Assembly: GCA_023150895.1 (NCBI GenBank)
Contig: JAKLJY010000006.1
Location: 52,085-116,084, forward strand
Direction of reading: 5' to 3'
Length of the DNA: 64,000 nucleotides
Source: Myxococcota bacterium
GTDB lineage: Bacteria > Myxococcota_A > Bradymonadia > UBA7976 > UBA1532
Shown: positions 25,703-35,641 of the stretch, in pieces
Position numbering within the stretch: the first letter of the stretch is position 1
Layout: every line of letters starts with the position of its first letter
Notes under the pieces: model-generated
The model's database searches: none
What the model saw: the letters and a program-made list of their open reading frames with translations, nothing else
Told to the model about the DNA's origin: nothing
Translations under genes and position numbers: made by a program

Positions 25703-28021
25703 TCAGAATCGGACGATGCCCGCCTGGAGAAGGCGCCCGAGGCGATCCGCCTCGAAGTCGCCGCGCTCGCCGACCAGCAGGCGGACCCGTTCCAGCACGG
25801 TCTTGACGCGCTCCTCGAAACGCGCCGTGTCCGCTCGGGGCCCTTCGGATGCCTCGAGCTGTCGGCCTGACTCGGCGCGTTGGACGCCCAGGCGGCCCGG
25901 CGTCGCGTCTGCGGCGGCCTGCGCGTCCCGGCGCGTGACGTCGGGTGCGTCCTCGAGCTCGCGAGCGAGCGGCGCGCCGCCGGGAGAGACCCAGTCGAGG
26001 AAGCGCGCCTCGGCCGCCAACGCCTGCGCTTCTTTGGCCTTCACGTCGGCCCGCGACTCGGCCTGACGCGTGTGCGTCAGCTCGTGGGCCAGCAGCGCTT
26101 CACCGCGAGGCGTGTCCGGCCGGAAGTGTTTCGGATCGAAGAACACCATCTTGCCGTGCGTGAACGCCTCGGCCGAGAGGGAGCGGGCCATGGCACCCGA
26201 CATGGGCCCGGCGAACACCATGACGTCGTCGAAATCGTGACCGAAGAAGCCCGCGAGCCGACTCCGCGTGGCCGCGTCCAGCGTCCGCCGCTCCGCCACG
26301 AGCGCTGCGGCCACGCTCGCCGCGTCGTCGGCTGCGACCGACTCGAGCAGCCCCTCGGGTGTCGCGGGCGCGGTCCCGACCTCGCGCGTGCGGAGTCTCA
26401 GGTTCAGCGTGTCGAGCGTGGAAGCGCCGGCCTTCACCAGGGCGTCGGCGAGCTGATCGGCGAGGATGCGACCGCGGACGGCGGGCGTCCCACCGGCCGG
26501 CACGTCGAGGACGAGCTCGAGGACGTCCCGTTCCGCCGCTCGCGCGGGACGCCCGCGCATGCGTGAGGTCAGGACGTCAGGGAGTGCCGAGAGCGCGGTG
26601 GTCAGCAGGCGATGAGCCTCCCCGCCGCCGCCCGGTGGGGTCTCGAGCAACACGTGCCGGACGTCGATGGGGCCCCCGCGTGCGCCGTCGAGTCGGGTCT
26701 GCGCCCCGGTCCGACGGGCCGGAGGCAGGGGGGGGAGCGAGGCCGGCGCGGCGAGCGGCTGCGGCCAGGATGCTGGCGGGCGGGTGTCGGCTCGCGTCAG
26801 GCAGTCGGCGGGCACCCAGCGGCGCTGCCCGGCGACCGTGACGGGATAGAAACCCGCGCGCGGCGGGCCATCAACCGCAATCGCGCTGCCGGCCGGCACG
26901 CTCCCCGCGACCTTGGCACCGGGCGTCCGGCTCGTGAGGAGGGGAACCTCGGGCAAACCACGCGCAGGGACGAACCCGCCGTTCGATGGGGTTGGGGCGC
27001 CGACGGGCTCGGCTGCCAACGCGAGGGCGCGTCGCAGTGCGAGCGTGTCGACGCCGGCCGGGGTCCGCAGGCCCGGGCGACCGCCGGTCAGGACGACCTC
27101 TTCGGCGAAGAGGCGGGCTGCACGTTCGCGGGCACGCTCCGCCGTCGCGCCGCCCCGCGATGCGCGGTTCACCGCCGCCGCGGCGGCCCGCTGAATCGAC
27201 ACGAGGCGTTCGAGGTCGAGGGGCGCATCCTGCGCGAGGGGCGCGGCGAGGCGGGCTTCGGCATCCGCGAGCGCCGCCAGATAGGGGTTGTCGTTACTGC
27301 CGGCGCTCTCCGGCCGAACGCGCGCGGCCGGCGCATCGACACTCGCCTCCGTCGAAGGCGCAGTGCCCAGCGCGGCCGCATACGCGCCGCGGAGCCGGGC
27401 GGCCGTGCGTGCGTCGAGCGCGCGGGCATCGCCGATCAGGCCGTCGAGCGCCGCGTCGTGACGGCGCTCGCGCCCGAGGCGACGGACGAGATCCACGCGA
27501 AGCGCGTGAAGGCGGGCGCGCCGAACCCCCTCCTCGGTCGACCGTTCGAGGGGCCCGAGCCGCGCGATGGCGTCGACGAGATCTGCAGCGCGGCGCAGTG
27601 CTTCGGGGTCGGGGGTCGCCGGCCGGCGGGGGAGGAGGTCTTCGTCATCGTCCTCGGGGAACAGCCGGCGAGCCATCCGGCGCGCCTTCTTCTCCGGGGC
27701 GACGCCCGCATCCGGCACGTCCGGCACCGCGCGGTCCCAGGGCACGACCCCCATGGCGGCCGGGTTCGGCCCATCACTCCGCAGCGCCCCGTCGAGCAGC
27801 GGCTCGAGCATCAGGAGTTCGCGACCGAAAGCGAGGTGATCGGGCGCCGGATCGTCCCGAGCCTCGGCCGCGCTCTCGAGTCGGAGGTCTGCATAGGCTT
27901 CCAGGTGCGCGTATCGGTCGGTCCCCCATGCCAGCCGATCGGGCACGAGGGCGTCGGGCATCCGCGAGACGTCGTCCCCCGTGAGCGGGCCGAAAAAGAT
28001 GCCGGAATCGCCTTCGAACAT
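25703..28021 (-). CDS. DUF4157-domain protein with zincin-like HELTH motif and SH3-like domain
   Basis: Protein of 772 residues without a signal peptide. The N-terminal ~350 residues are Asp/Ala/Arg-rich, with several predicted helices and no recognised fold. An SH3-like domain lies at ~357-410 (AKVAGSVPAGSAI, WVPADCLTRAD). Near residue 600 begins a DUF4157 domain: LAGFFGHDFDDVMVFAGP, FTHGKMVFFDP and ALLAHELTHTRQ, where HELTH (~646) is the HExxH zinc site. DUF4157 proteins are often large secreted or contractile-injection-associated effectors, and the extra N-terminal domains fit a polymorphic cargo. No injection-system genes are seen nearby, so that link is only family knowledge. ATG 28021 is the first start after the divergent gap. 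It is convergent with the giant surface gene. Confidence 0.75.
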   Translation of the reverse strand: MFEGDSGIFFGPLTGDDVSRMPDALVPDRLAWGTDRYAHLEAYADLRLESAAEARDDPAPDHLAFGRELLMLEPLLDGALRSDGPNPAAMGVVPWDRAVPDVPDAGVAPEKKARRMARRLFPEDDDEDLLPRRPATPDPEALRRAADLVDAIARLGPLERSTEEGVRRARLHALRVDLVRRLGRERRHDAALDGLIGDARALDARTAARLRGAYAAALGTAPSTEASVDAPAARVRPESAGSNDNPYLAALADAEARLAAPLAQDAPLDLERLVSIQRAAAAAVNRASRGGATAERARERAARLFAEEVVLTGGRPGLRTPAGVDTLALRRALALAAEPVGAPTPSNGGFVPARGLPEVPLLTSRTPGAKVAGSVPAGSAIAVDGPPRAGFYPVTVAGQRRWVPADCLTRADTRPPASWPQPLAAPASLPPLPPARRTGAQTRLDGARGGPIDVRHVLLETPPGGGGEAHRLLTTALSALPDVLTSRMRGRPARAAERDVLELVLDVPAGGTPAVRGRILADQLADALVKAGASTLDTLNLRLRTREVGTAPATPEGLLESVAADDAASVAAALVAERRTLDAATRSRLAGFFGHDFDDVMVFAGPMSGAMARSLSAEAFTHGKMVFFDPKHFRPDTPRGEALLAHELTHTRQAESRADVKAKEAQALAAEARFLDWVSPGGAPLARELEDAPDVTRRDAQAAADATPGRLGVQRAESGRQLEASEGPRADTARFEERVKTVLERVRLLVGERGDFEADRLGRLLQAGIVRF

Positions 28022-28157
28022 GGGCTGGCCTCGTCAATGGCTGCGACGCGGCCACCACTGTAGTGCATGGCCCTTGGCGTCTCAACGGGCGGCCGGTTCG
28101 AAATTCGGCCTGCCGGCGTCATTGTGGTACCCTCTCCGGGCGCTGCGCGGAGCGATG

Positions 28158-28928
28158 ATGGCAAAGAAGATCCTGACGGTCGAAGACGCCCCGAACATCC
28201 GGAAGCTGATCGCGTACAACCTCAAGCGCGCCGGCTACGAGGTGCTCGAAGCCGAGGACGGCAAAGCAGCCGTACGGGTGCTCAACCAGCTCGTTCCGGA
28301 CCTCATCATTCTCGACATCCGCATGCCCGAGATGGACGGGTTCGCCCTGCTCGAGCTGATGCGCAAGTACCCCAAAGCCGCGGCGATCCCCGTCATCATG
28401 CTGACGGCGCTGAGCACCGCCGCCGACCTCGATCGCGCGCTGCAGCTCGGCGTGGTCGACTACCTCGTCAAACCGCTCGACCCGACGCTTCTGCTCGCCA
28501 AAGTCGAGTCGGTCCTGGCCCGCGAGGGGCTGCCCATCGCGTCGGCGACGCCGCCCCCGCTCGGCGAGTGGCGCGGTCCGAACCGCCGCCAGTTCGTGCG
28601 GGGCAGCATCCACGGCCTGTCCTTGTCGCCCTCACCGGGCGGGACGGGCGTGAACCTCGGGGAGGGCGGCCTCTCCTGGCTGACCAAGGCGCCCCCGGCG
28701 ATCGGGGAGATCGTCTCCATCGACGCGCCGGTCTTCTTCAACAACGTGGGCATCCTCGAAGGCCCGCTCCGGGCGCGGGTCGTCTTCCTGCTCAACCTCC
28801 ACGACGGCTACCACCGCGTCGGCGCGACATTCATCGGTCTGTCGGAAACGGCGCGAAATGCCGTCCGACGATACGTGCTCGGGCGCCAGAACCGGTTCTC
28901 GACCGGGGGGGGCTCCGGCGGGGGGTGA
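28158..28928 (+). CDS. Response regulator receiver with C-terminal PilZ domain
   Basis: Predicted two-component output protein of 256 residues. The receiver domain (~1-120) has the acidic pair in LTVEDAPN, the phospho-acceptor Asp in LIILDIRMPEMDG and the Lys in YLVKPLD. A short linker leads to a PilZ-like domain (~140-245) with an arginine-rich start (RRQFVR, matching RxxxR) and VNLGEGG (D/NxSxxG with Gly for Ser), the usual cyclic-di-GMP contact motifs. It may therefore join phosphorylation to cyclic-di-GMP signalling, for example in motility or surface behaviour. Two adjacent ATGs exist (28155 and 28158); GGAG lies five bases from the second, which was chosen. TACCCT at 28128 could be a -10 box. 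It is convergent with enolase. Confidence 0.8.
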   Translation: MAKKILTVEDAPNIRKLIAYNLKRAGYEVLEAEDGKAAVRVLNQLVPDLIILDIRMPEMDGFALLELMRKYPKAAAIPVIMLTALSTAADLDRALQLGVVDYLVKPLDPTLLLAKVESVLAREGLPIASATPPPLGEWRGPNRRQFVRGSIHGLSLSPSPGGTGVNLGEGGLSWLTKAPPAIGEIVSIDAPVFFNNVGILEGPLRARVVFLLNLHDGYHRVGATFIGLSETARNAVRRYVLGRQNRFSTGGGSGGG

Positions 28929-28973
28929 CACCCGGGCCGCGCGTCGAGCGCCCCTGGGATCTCCGGGCCAGCC

Positions 28974-30386
<1,413 letters not shown>

Positions 30387-30387
30387 T

Positions 30388-30393
30388 TAGAGT
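30388..30393 (+). promoter_or_regulatory. TAGAGT -10-like element for the lipoprotein pair
   Basis: TAGAGT lies 55 bp before the chosen start at 30449, leaving a leader of about 49 bases that includes a ribosome site. No strong -35 is seen. The same hexamer precedes the gene at 3322. Confidence 0.25.
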
Positions 30394-30448
30394 GCGTGCC
30401 GTCGCGCCGCAGCCCCCGGACCGGGCCGCGCCGCGCCCCGGAGTCCCC

Positions 30449-33088
30449 ATGTTCACCTTGTTCTGCATCAAGCCGAGCCACTCGGCCTCGAACGCGTTTC
30501 GGGCACTCGCCGCGATGGTGCTGCTCGCCGTCGCCGGCGCGGTGTCATCGGGGTGCAGCCCCGACGCCAACCGCGCCCCCGCGCTGCTCGGACTCCAGGA
30601 CGTGACCTTCGAGGTCAACGTCCCCTCACGGATCGACGTGCTCGCCACCGATCCGGACGGAGACGACCTCCAGTTCACGTTCGAGCTCGATCCACCGCCG
30701 GCGACGATGTCGGAGAGCGCGGGGGGACGTCCCACCATCAACAAGCTCGATCGGAGCCGTGCCGTCTTCCTTTGGACCCCCGGCATCGCGGACGCCGGAC
30801 CCAACGACCAGACGGCGTATGCGCTCACCCTCGAGGTCCGCGATCGGGGCGGGCGCACGGCTCGCGAGACCGTTCAGGTCCTCGTCGTCAACGCCGGCTT
30901 CGGCCCGGCGAGCCTCGTCTTCGTCGAGCCGCCCGGGGCCGGAATGGCGGTCGACATCGGGCAGACCCCGTGCATCGACGGGTTGCCCGTGCGCGTTCAA
31001 GCGGATCTCATTCCGGACGACGAGGTGGAGTTGCGCCTCGCCGCCCCCGCGCCGGCCGGCGCGAACCTCTTTCCCCCGGACCCCGGCAAGAGCAAGCAGT
31101 TCAGCTGGTGCCCGAGTCCGGAGGACCTCGACCGCTCCCTGTCGCACACGGTCGCGTTCGAAGCGCGCCGCCTCAACGACGATCAGCCCGTCGTGAAGCG
31201 ATTCCTCCTCCGATTCAAGCGCAACGCCGGCGCCAACTGCCCCGGGGCACCGCCCGTGATCGACCACACGCCCCCCGGGGCCTTTTCCGGGCCGCTCAAC
31301 TACGAGATCCAGGCGACGATCACGGACGACGTCGGTTTCAAGTCCCCCCCGATCCTCGCCTTCACGACCGAGACGCCGAGCGGCGGGGCCGCCGTCGACA
31401 CGTCCGGATGGCAGCTCGTCGAGATGGCGGCCGATGGCCCGGGCCTCTATCGAGCGTCCATCCCCAACCTCAACCTCGCCGATGGCCAGAGCGTCGAGGT
31501 CTCGTACGTGATCATCGCGACCGACAATGACGACCCGGATGGCACGCGTTGCGACCACAGCACCGAGAGTCCGGTCCATCGCTTCACGGCGACGGGGGGC
31601 GGCGCCGCGGGGGGCGAGACGTACGGGGATTGCGCCCCCTGTGTCGCCGACGCCCAGTGCGGCGGTGAGGCCGACCTCTGCGTCCCGCTGCTCGGCGAAT
31701 TCTTCTGCGCGCACGCGTGCACGGGGGGCTGCGGCCCCGAGCTCGCCTGCGTCGAACTCACGAGCATCGACGGTGTGACCTCGTTTCAGTGCATTCCGCA
31801 GAACGCGAACTGCGGTCAGGTCTGCACGGACGACGCTTACGATGCCGGCGGAGTCCGCAACGACGCGGTGGAGGCGGCGACGCCCCTCGCCGCCGGCCGG
31901 CTCGACGGCTTGAGCATTTGTGATCAGGACGTCGACGTCTTCCGCTTCCCTGTCGAAGCGGGCGCTTCGGTCACGGCGACGGTCGTCTTCGAGAACGCGC
32001 GCGGCGACCTCGACCTCTTCATGCAGCTCCCCGGCGACCCGGCGGACGAGTACCCCTACCAGAGCGCCAATGCCGATCTCGACACCGAGAGCGTCTCCGA
32101 GCCTTGCATTCCGCAGTCGGGCGACGCGGTCATCGTCGTCGCGCCGTTCCAGGATGCCCGCAACGCCTACGCAATCGAGGTCACGTCCGGCCCGGGCGAT
32201 TGCGACCAGATGTGCATCGACGACGTCTACGACGAACAGGCCCCGGGGAACGATGTCCTCGATGACTTCACGTTGCTCGACTCGTTCCCCGCCGAGGTCC
32301 TCGGCATGGTCATTTGCCGTCAGGACGCGGACTACTACGGATTCGACGTCCGGGCGGGCGAGGTGGTCCGGGCGGGCGTCACGTTCACCCATCGCGCGGG
32401 TGACCTCGACCTGCGACTCTTCCGGTCGAGCGGTGAAGCCGTCGCAGAGTCGCTCAGTTACCGCGATGTCGAGCTCGTCGAACTCACCGCGCCGACGGAC
32501 GACATCTACGTGCTCGCCGTTTTCGGCGCGACGCGTTCGGTCAGCAACGTCTACGACCTCGTCGTCGAGAAGTACGACACCAACGACTGTCAGGTGACCA
32601 TCCAGTGTCCGGGCGGGCAGTATTGCAACGACGGACAGTGTGTCGCGGAGGCCTGCAACGGGCCCCGGGCCTGTGGTGCCACCGCTCAGTGCGTCGCCGC
32701 ACAGGCGTGTCTCGACCCTGCCGGCGCGGGGGGAACCTGTGCCGACGACTGCCGGTCCTCGTTCGAGTGCCGGGGCGAGCTCGGGTACGCCTGCAAACGT
32801 TTCGAGGACTCGACCGCCGGCTGTCTCCGCGAGGGGCCCGCACGCACGGGCGACCGCTGCGTCGCACATACCGACTGCGAGGGGACGGACATCTGCCTTC
32901 CCTTGCCCGGCGGTTACTGCGCCACCGGCGGGTGTTTCGGGGACGACTGTCCGCCGGGAACGATGTGCACGACTGTACCGGGCGACTGCTCGGTGCCGGC
33001 CTGCCTCAAAGCCTGTGAGGGGCCGGCGGACTGCAGGGCGGGTCTCAGCTGCCGTCCGGTCCAGGGGGGGAGCGTATGCCTGCCCTGA
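30449..33088 (+). CDS. Large secreted lipoprotein with Ig-like, PPC and Cys-rich domains
   Basis: Predicted surface lipoprotein of 879 residues. After MFTLFCIKPSHS the hydrophobic segment (ALAAMVLLAVAGAVSSGC) ends in a weak lipobox. Ig/cadherin-like domains follow (IDVLATDPDGDDLQF; VEVSYVIIATDNDDPDG), then a small Cys cluster (CAPCVADAQCGG). Two PPC-type domains begin with CTDDAYDAG and CIDDVYDEQ (DVDVFRFPVEAGASV; DADYYGFDVRAGEVV). The C-terminal ~170 residues are Cys-rich, with repeated CxxxxDC spacing (CVAHTDCEGTDICLP). PPC domains usually accompany secreted proteases and the Cys-rich tail resembles EGF/Dickkopf-like modules common in Myxococcota surface proteins. Function unknown. ATG 30449 was chosen for its GGAG six bases upstream. 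The 3' end overlaps the next gene by 13 bases. Confidence 0.75.
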   Translation: MFTLFCIKPSHSASNAFRALAAMVLLAVAGAVSSGCSPDANRAPALLGLQDVTFEVNVPSRIDVLATDPDGDDLQFTFELDPPPATMSESAGGRPTINKLDRSRAVFLWTPGIADAGPNDQTAYALTLEVRDRGGRTARETVQVLVVNAGFGPASLVFVEPPGAGMAVDIGQTPCIDGLPVRVQADLIPDDEVELRLAAPAPAGANLFPPDPGKSKQFSWCPSPEDLDRSLSHTVAFEARRLNDDQPVVKRFLLRFKRNAGANCPGAPPVIDHTPPGAFSGPLNYEIQATITDDVGFKSPPILAFTTETPSGGAAVDTSGWQLVEMAADGPGLYRASIPNLNLADGQSVEVSYVIIATDNDDPDGTRCDHSTESPVHRFTATGGGAAGGETYGDCAPCVADAQCGGEADLCVPLLGEFFCAHACTGGCGPELACVELTSIDGVTSFQCIPQNANCGQVCTDDAYDAGGVRNDAVEAATPLAAGRLDGLSICDQDVDVFRFPVEAGASVTATVVFENARGDLDLFMQLPGDPADEYPYQSANADLDTESVSEPCIPQSGDAVIVVAPFQDARNAYAIEVTSGPGDCDQMCIDDVYDEQAPGNDVLDDFTLLDSFPAEVLGMVICRQDADYYGFDVRAGEVVRAGVTFTHRAGDLDLRLFRSSGEAVAESLSYRDVELVELTAPTDDIYVLAVFGATRSVSNVYDLVVEKYDTNDCQVTIQCPGGQYCNDGQCVAEACNGPRACGATAQCVAAQACLDPAGAGGTCADDCRSSFECRGELGYACKRFEDSTAGCLREGPARTGDRCVAHTDCEGTDICLPLPGGYCATGGCFGDDCPPGTMCTTVPGDCSVPACLKACEGPADCRAGLSCRPVQGGSVCLP

Positions 33089-34911
33089 GGGCCGTCATCG
33101 CCTGCATTGGCCTTGTGCTGGTCGCCTCGAGCTGCGCAGAAGGCCAGGGGGGCGCCGTCGAGACCCAACCACTCGCGGTCCACATCGAGGGCGTCTACGC
33201 CGATGTCGTTCTCCCGGGGACGCGCGCCTTGATTCGCGGCGACGGATTCCTCGAGGGCGCGGTCGTGGACGTCTCGCTGCGCGGGCAGGCGGCCGGCATG
33301 CCCACCGACCTGTACCCGACGGCCGAGAGAATCGACGATCGAACGCTGGCGGTCGTCTTCCCGCCCGAGCAGGTCGCGCCGCTCGGGACCGCAGACTTCA
33401 CCGGCGACCTCCGCGTCGAGGTGTCCATCGGAGCGGCCCTCGGCGAGGCCGTGCGCCCCGTCTCGCTGCGCGTGCGGCCCGATCTCGCTCCGACCTTGGG
33501 CGTCGTTCCGTCGGGCGTCTTCCCGCAGACGCCCGTGGAGCTGCGCGGCGACGGTTTCCTGATGCCGGGGGAAGGGTCGACGCTCGTCTCCCTGCGAGGG
33601 GTCTTCACGCCCGATTCGGGCGACGGACCCGTCGAACTCTCGGTGACCGACGCGGCCCTCTCGCCGACGACCGTCCCCGATGCGGCGGTGTCCAATCCGG
33701 ATCGCACCCGCAGCGCGTTCGTCTTCGACCCGGCCTGGGTCGGCATCTCGCCCGGTCGCTTCGAGGGTGAGGTGCAGTTGGTGAACCGCGGTCTGGGCTG
33801 GACGCAGGCCATGGCGTGGTCACCGGCGGTTTTCGACCTTCTGCCACCGCTCATCGAGGGTGTGAGCCCGACCGAGGCGACGCGCGGACAGCGCATCGAC
33901 ATTCGGGGCCAGGGATTTCTCGGTGGCGACGCCGGCGCGACGTTCATCCGCCTCGACGGCCACTTCCAGCCGGACGCCGGAGAGGCGCGCGCCCTGCCGC
34001 CGGGCGGCCTGGAGATCTCACCGCTCTGGCTCAGCGGCAACCAGACCGCCTTCGCGATGCGCGTCCACTACGACGCCGACTGCAACAGCCGCGATCTCGG
34101 CGCAACCGCGGGCATCATGACCGGGACGGCGACCCCGGTCATCACCCGGGGCGACGTCACGGTCGAAGGGGCGGCCGTCCCGGTGTCGTTTCGCATCCGT
34201 CCGAGCCGCCAGGTCGTCTGGCTCCGGTTCCTGCCGGCGTTCACGGACTCGCTGCGGATCTTCGGGCTGCGGAACGTGAGCGGGGCCGTCCAGACCCGCG
34301 TCCTCGAAGTGCTGCGTCGGGACTACGCCGGCGTCGGCATGGACTTTCGGCTCGTCGAACCGACGGATTTCCTCGAATACTCGATCGTCGAGATTGGCGG
34401 GCCCGATCCGAACGGACAGCAGCTCTTCGGGCTCGACAATACGCCGGACCTCGATCACTGCAACGAGCGCCTCGCGGACAACCTGGCCGGTCGGAACGCC
34501 GATGGGGCCGGGTACGGGGGCATCTTCGTGGAGTCCTTCCTGCAGTTTTCGCCCGCACGCAACAGCGAGAACCCGCTCGCCGATGCGGCGTTCGACGACA
34601 TCTTCGGCCCCGTGATGCGCGAAGCGGTCGAACCGGGGGAGTACCCGGACGGCCCGCGCGCCGACGTCATCGCTCGAGCGGTCCTGACGCTCGGCTCCCT
34701 GATCGGCAATACCGCGACCCACGAGGTCGGCCACTCCCTCGGACTGCCGGTGTTTCCGGGCTGCGGCGAGTACCACACGGCGCCCGGTCCCAGGCAGATC
34801 ATGGACTGCGGGGCCGATCGGCCCTTCACGGAGCGCGCCGAACTCGACGGGGCGCATGCCGCCTTCAATCCAGAAGACCTCGAGTACCTGCAGCGCGTCC
34901 TGCCGCCCTGA
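33076..34911 (+). CDS. Lipoprotein with IPT/TIG-like domains and a metzincin-like HEVGH site
   Basis: Exported lipoprotein of 611 residues (lipobox LVASSC). The first ~380 residues contain three IPT/TIG-like Ig domains built on the pattern 'LPGTRALIRGDGF', 'PQTPVELRGDGFL' and 'RGQRIDIRGQGFL'. The C-terminal half looks like a metalloprotease: THEVGHSLGLP gives HExxH (His549, Glu550, His553) followed by Gly, and QIMDCG is a candidate Met-turn. The usual third metzincin ligand (HExxHxxGxxH/D) is Val here, although GEYH follows shortly after. Activity is therefore uncertain. The start lies inside the previous gene with a strong purine run (GGGGGGGAG) four bases upstream, so translation is coupled. 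Ends one base before the convergent ABC operon. Confidence 0.75.
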   Translation: MPALRAVIACIGLVLVASSCAEGQGGAVETQPLAVHIEGVYADVVLPGTRALIRGDGFLEGAVVDVSLRGQAAGMPTDLYPTAERIDDRTLAVVFPPEQVAPLGTADFTGDLRVEVSIGAALGEAVRPVSLRVRPDLAPTLGVVPSGVFPQTPVELRGDGFLMPGEGSTLVSLRGVFTPDSGDGPVELSVTDAALSPTTVPDAAVSNPDRTRSAFVFDPAWVGISPGRFEGEVQLVNRGLGWTQAMAWSPAVFDLLPPLIEGVSPTEATRGQRIDIRGQGFLGGDAGATFIRLDGHFQPDAGEARALPPGGLEISPLWLSGNQTAFAMRVHYDADCNSRDLGATAGIMTGTATPVITRGDVTVEGAAVPVSFRIRPSRQVVWLRFLPAFTDSLRIFGLRNVSGAVQTRVLEVLRRDYAGVGMDFRLVEPTDFLEYSIVEIGGPDPNGQQLFGLDNTPDLDHCNERLADNLAGRNADGAGYGGIFVESFLQFSPARNSENPLADAAFDDIFGPVMREAVEPGEYPDGPRADVIARAVLTLGSLIGNTATHEVGHSLGLPVFPGCGEYHTAPGPRQIMDCGADRPFTERAELDGAHAAFNPEDLEYLQRVLPP

Positions 34912-34912
34912 C

Positions 34913-35641
34913 TCACTTCTCGAGGGCGATCTCCCGGCGATGCGCGACGAAGCCGCCGAGGGCGAGGCTGGCGGCGGTGACGGCGATCAGGACGACGGCC
35001 GACACCACCGGCCCCGGTGCCTGCCACAGCGATGCGAGCACCCCCGTCGGGGCAGGAAGGCCGCCGAGCCCGCGCAGGTGCGTCTGCAGCGTGAGGCGAC
35101 CGATGAAGCCGGGCGCGATGGATGCGAAGCCCTCCCAGATCAGAAGCCACGCGAGTCCGATCCAGGTGGACCACTTCAGCATCAGACCGAGCAGCGCGTA
35201 GATCCCCGTGTAGGCGAGGGTCGCGAATGCGCCCGCCAACAGGAAGCGAAGACCCGTGCCACCGTCGACCTCGAACGTCTCGAGGAGGACGAACGGCAGC
35301 GTCAGGAGGACGACCGGGACCATCGCCGCCAGGACGCGGGCCGCGTAGATGTAGCCGCGGCCCAAGGGCCGCGTGAACGCGTATGTCAGCGTCTGATCTT
35401 CGATCTCCTCCCGGAGCACGCCGCTTCCGAAGAACAGCGAAAGGAGGGGAACCGCCCAGAGGATGATCATCTCGGCGGCCGCCGGCGCGGGGAGGCGGCC
35501 GCCGACGCGGATGACGAGATAGGCCAGGACGCTGGCGACCACCCAGAGGCGGAACGCGCGCTTGCGCAGATTGCGACGCGCGTGGAAGCCTGCCCAGAAG
35601 AGGGCGAGGGGCAGCGGACGGGGGGACGCGGGCTCAGTCAT
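34913..35641 (-). CDS. ABC-2 type transporter permease
   Basis: Membrane permease of 242 residues with six predicted transmembrane segments (for example LWVVASVLAYLVI, MIILWAVPLLSLFFG, VLAAMVPVVLLTLPFVLLE, LAYTGIYALLGLMLKW, WIGLAWLLIWEGF, VVSAVVLIAVTAASLALGG). GSGVLREEIEDQTLTYAF is the typical ABC-2 motif before the membrane helix that contacts the ATPase. Substrate unknown. Last of four overlapping genes encoding two ATPase/permease pairs. ATG 35641 lies inside the end of the ATPase gene (8-base overlap). Confidence 0.85.
   Translation of the reverse strand: MTEPASPRPLPLALFWAGFHARRNLRKRAFRLWVVASVLAYLVIRVGGRLPAPAAAEMIILWAVPLLSLFFGSGVLREEIEDQTLTYAFTRPLGRGYIYAARVLAAMVPVVLLTLPFVLLETFEVDGGTGLRFLLAGAFATLAYTGIYALLGLMLKWSTWIGLAWLLIWEGFASIAPGFIGRLTLQTHLRGLGGLPAPTGVLASLWQAPGPVVSAVVLIAVTAASLALGGFVAHRREIALEK

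Noticed and set aside
28929..28973. GC-rich stretch between the receiver-PilZ gene and eno as a rho-independent terminator
   Set aside because: No stable hairpin followed by a U-run could be found.
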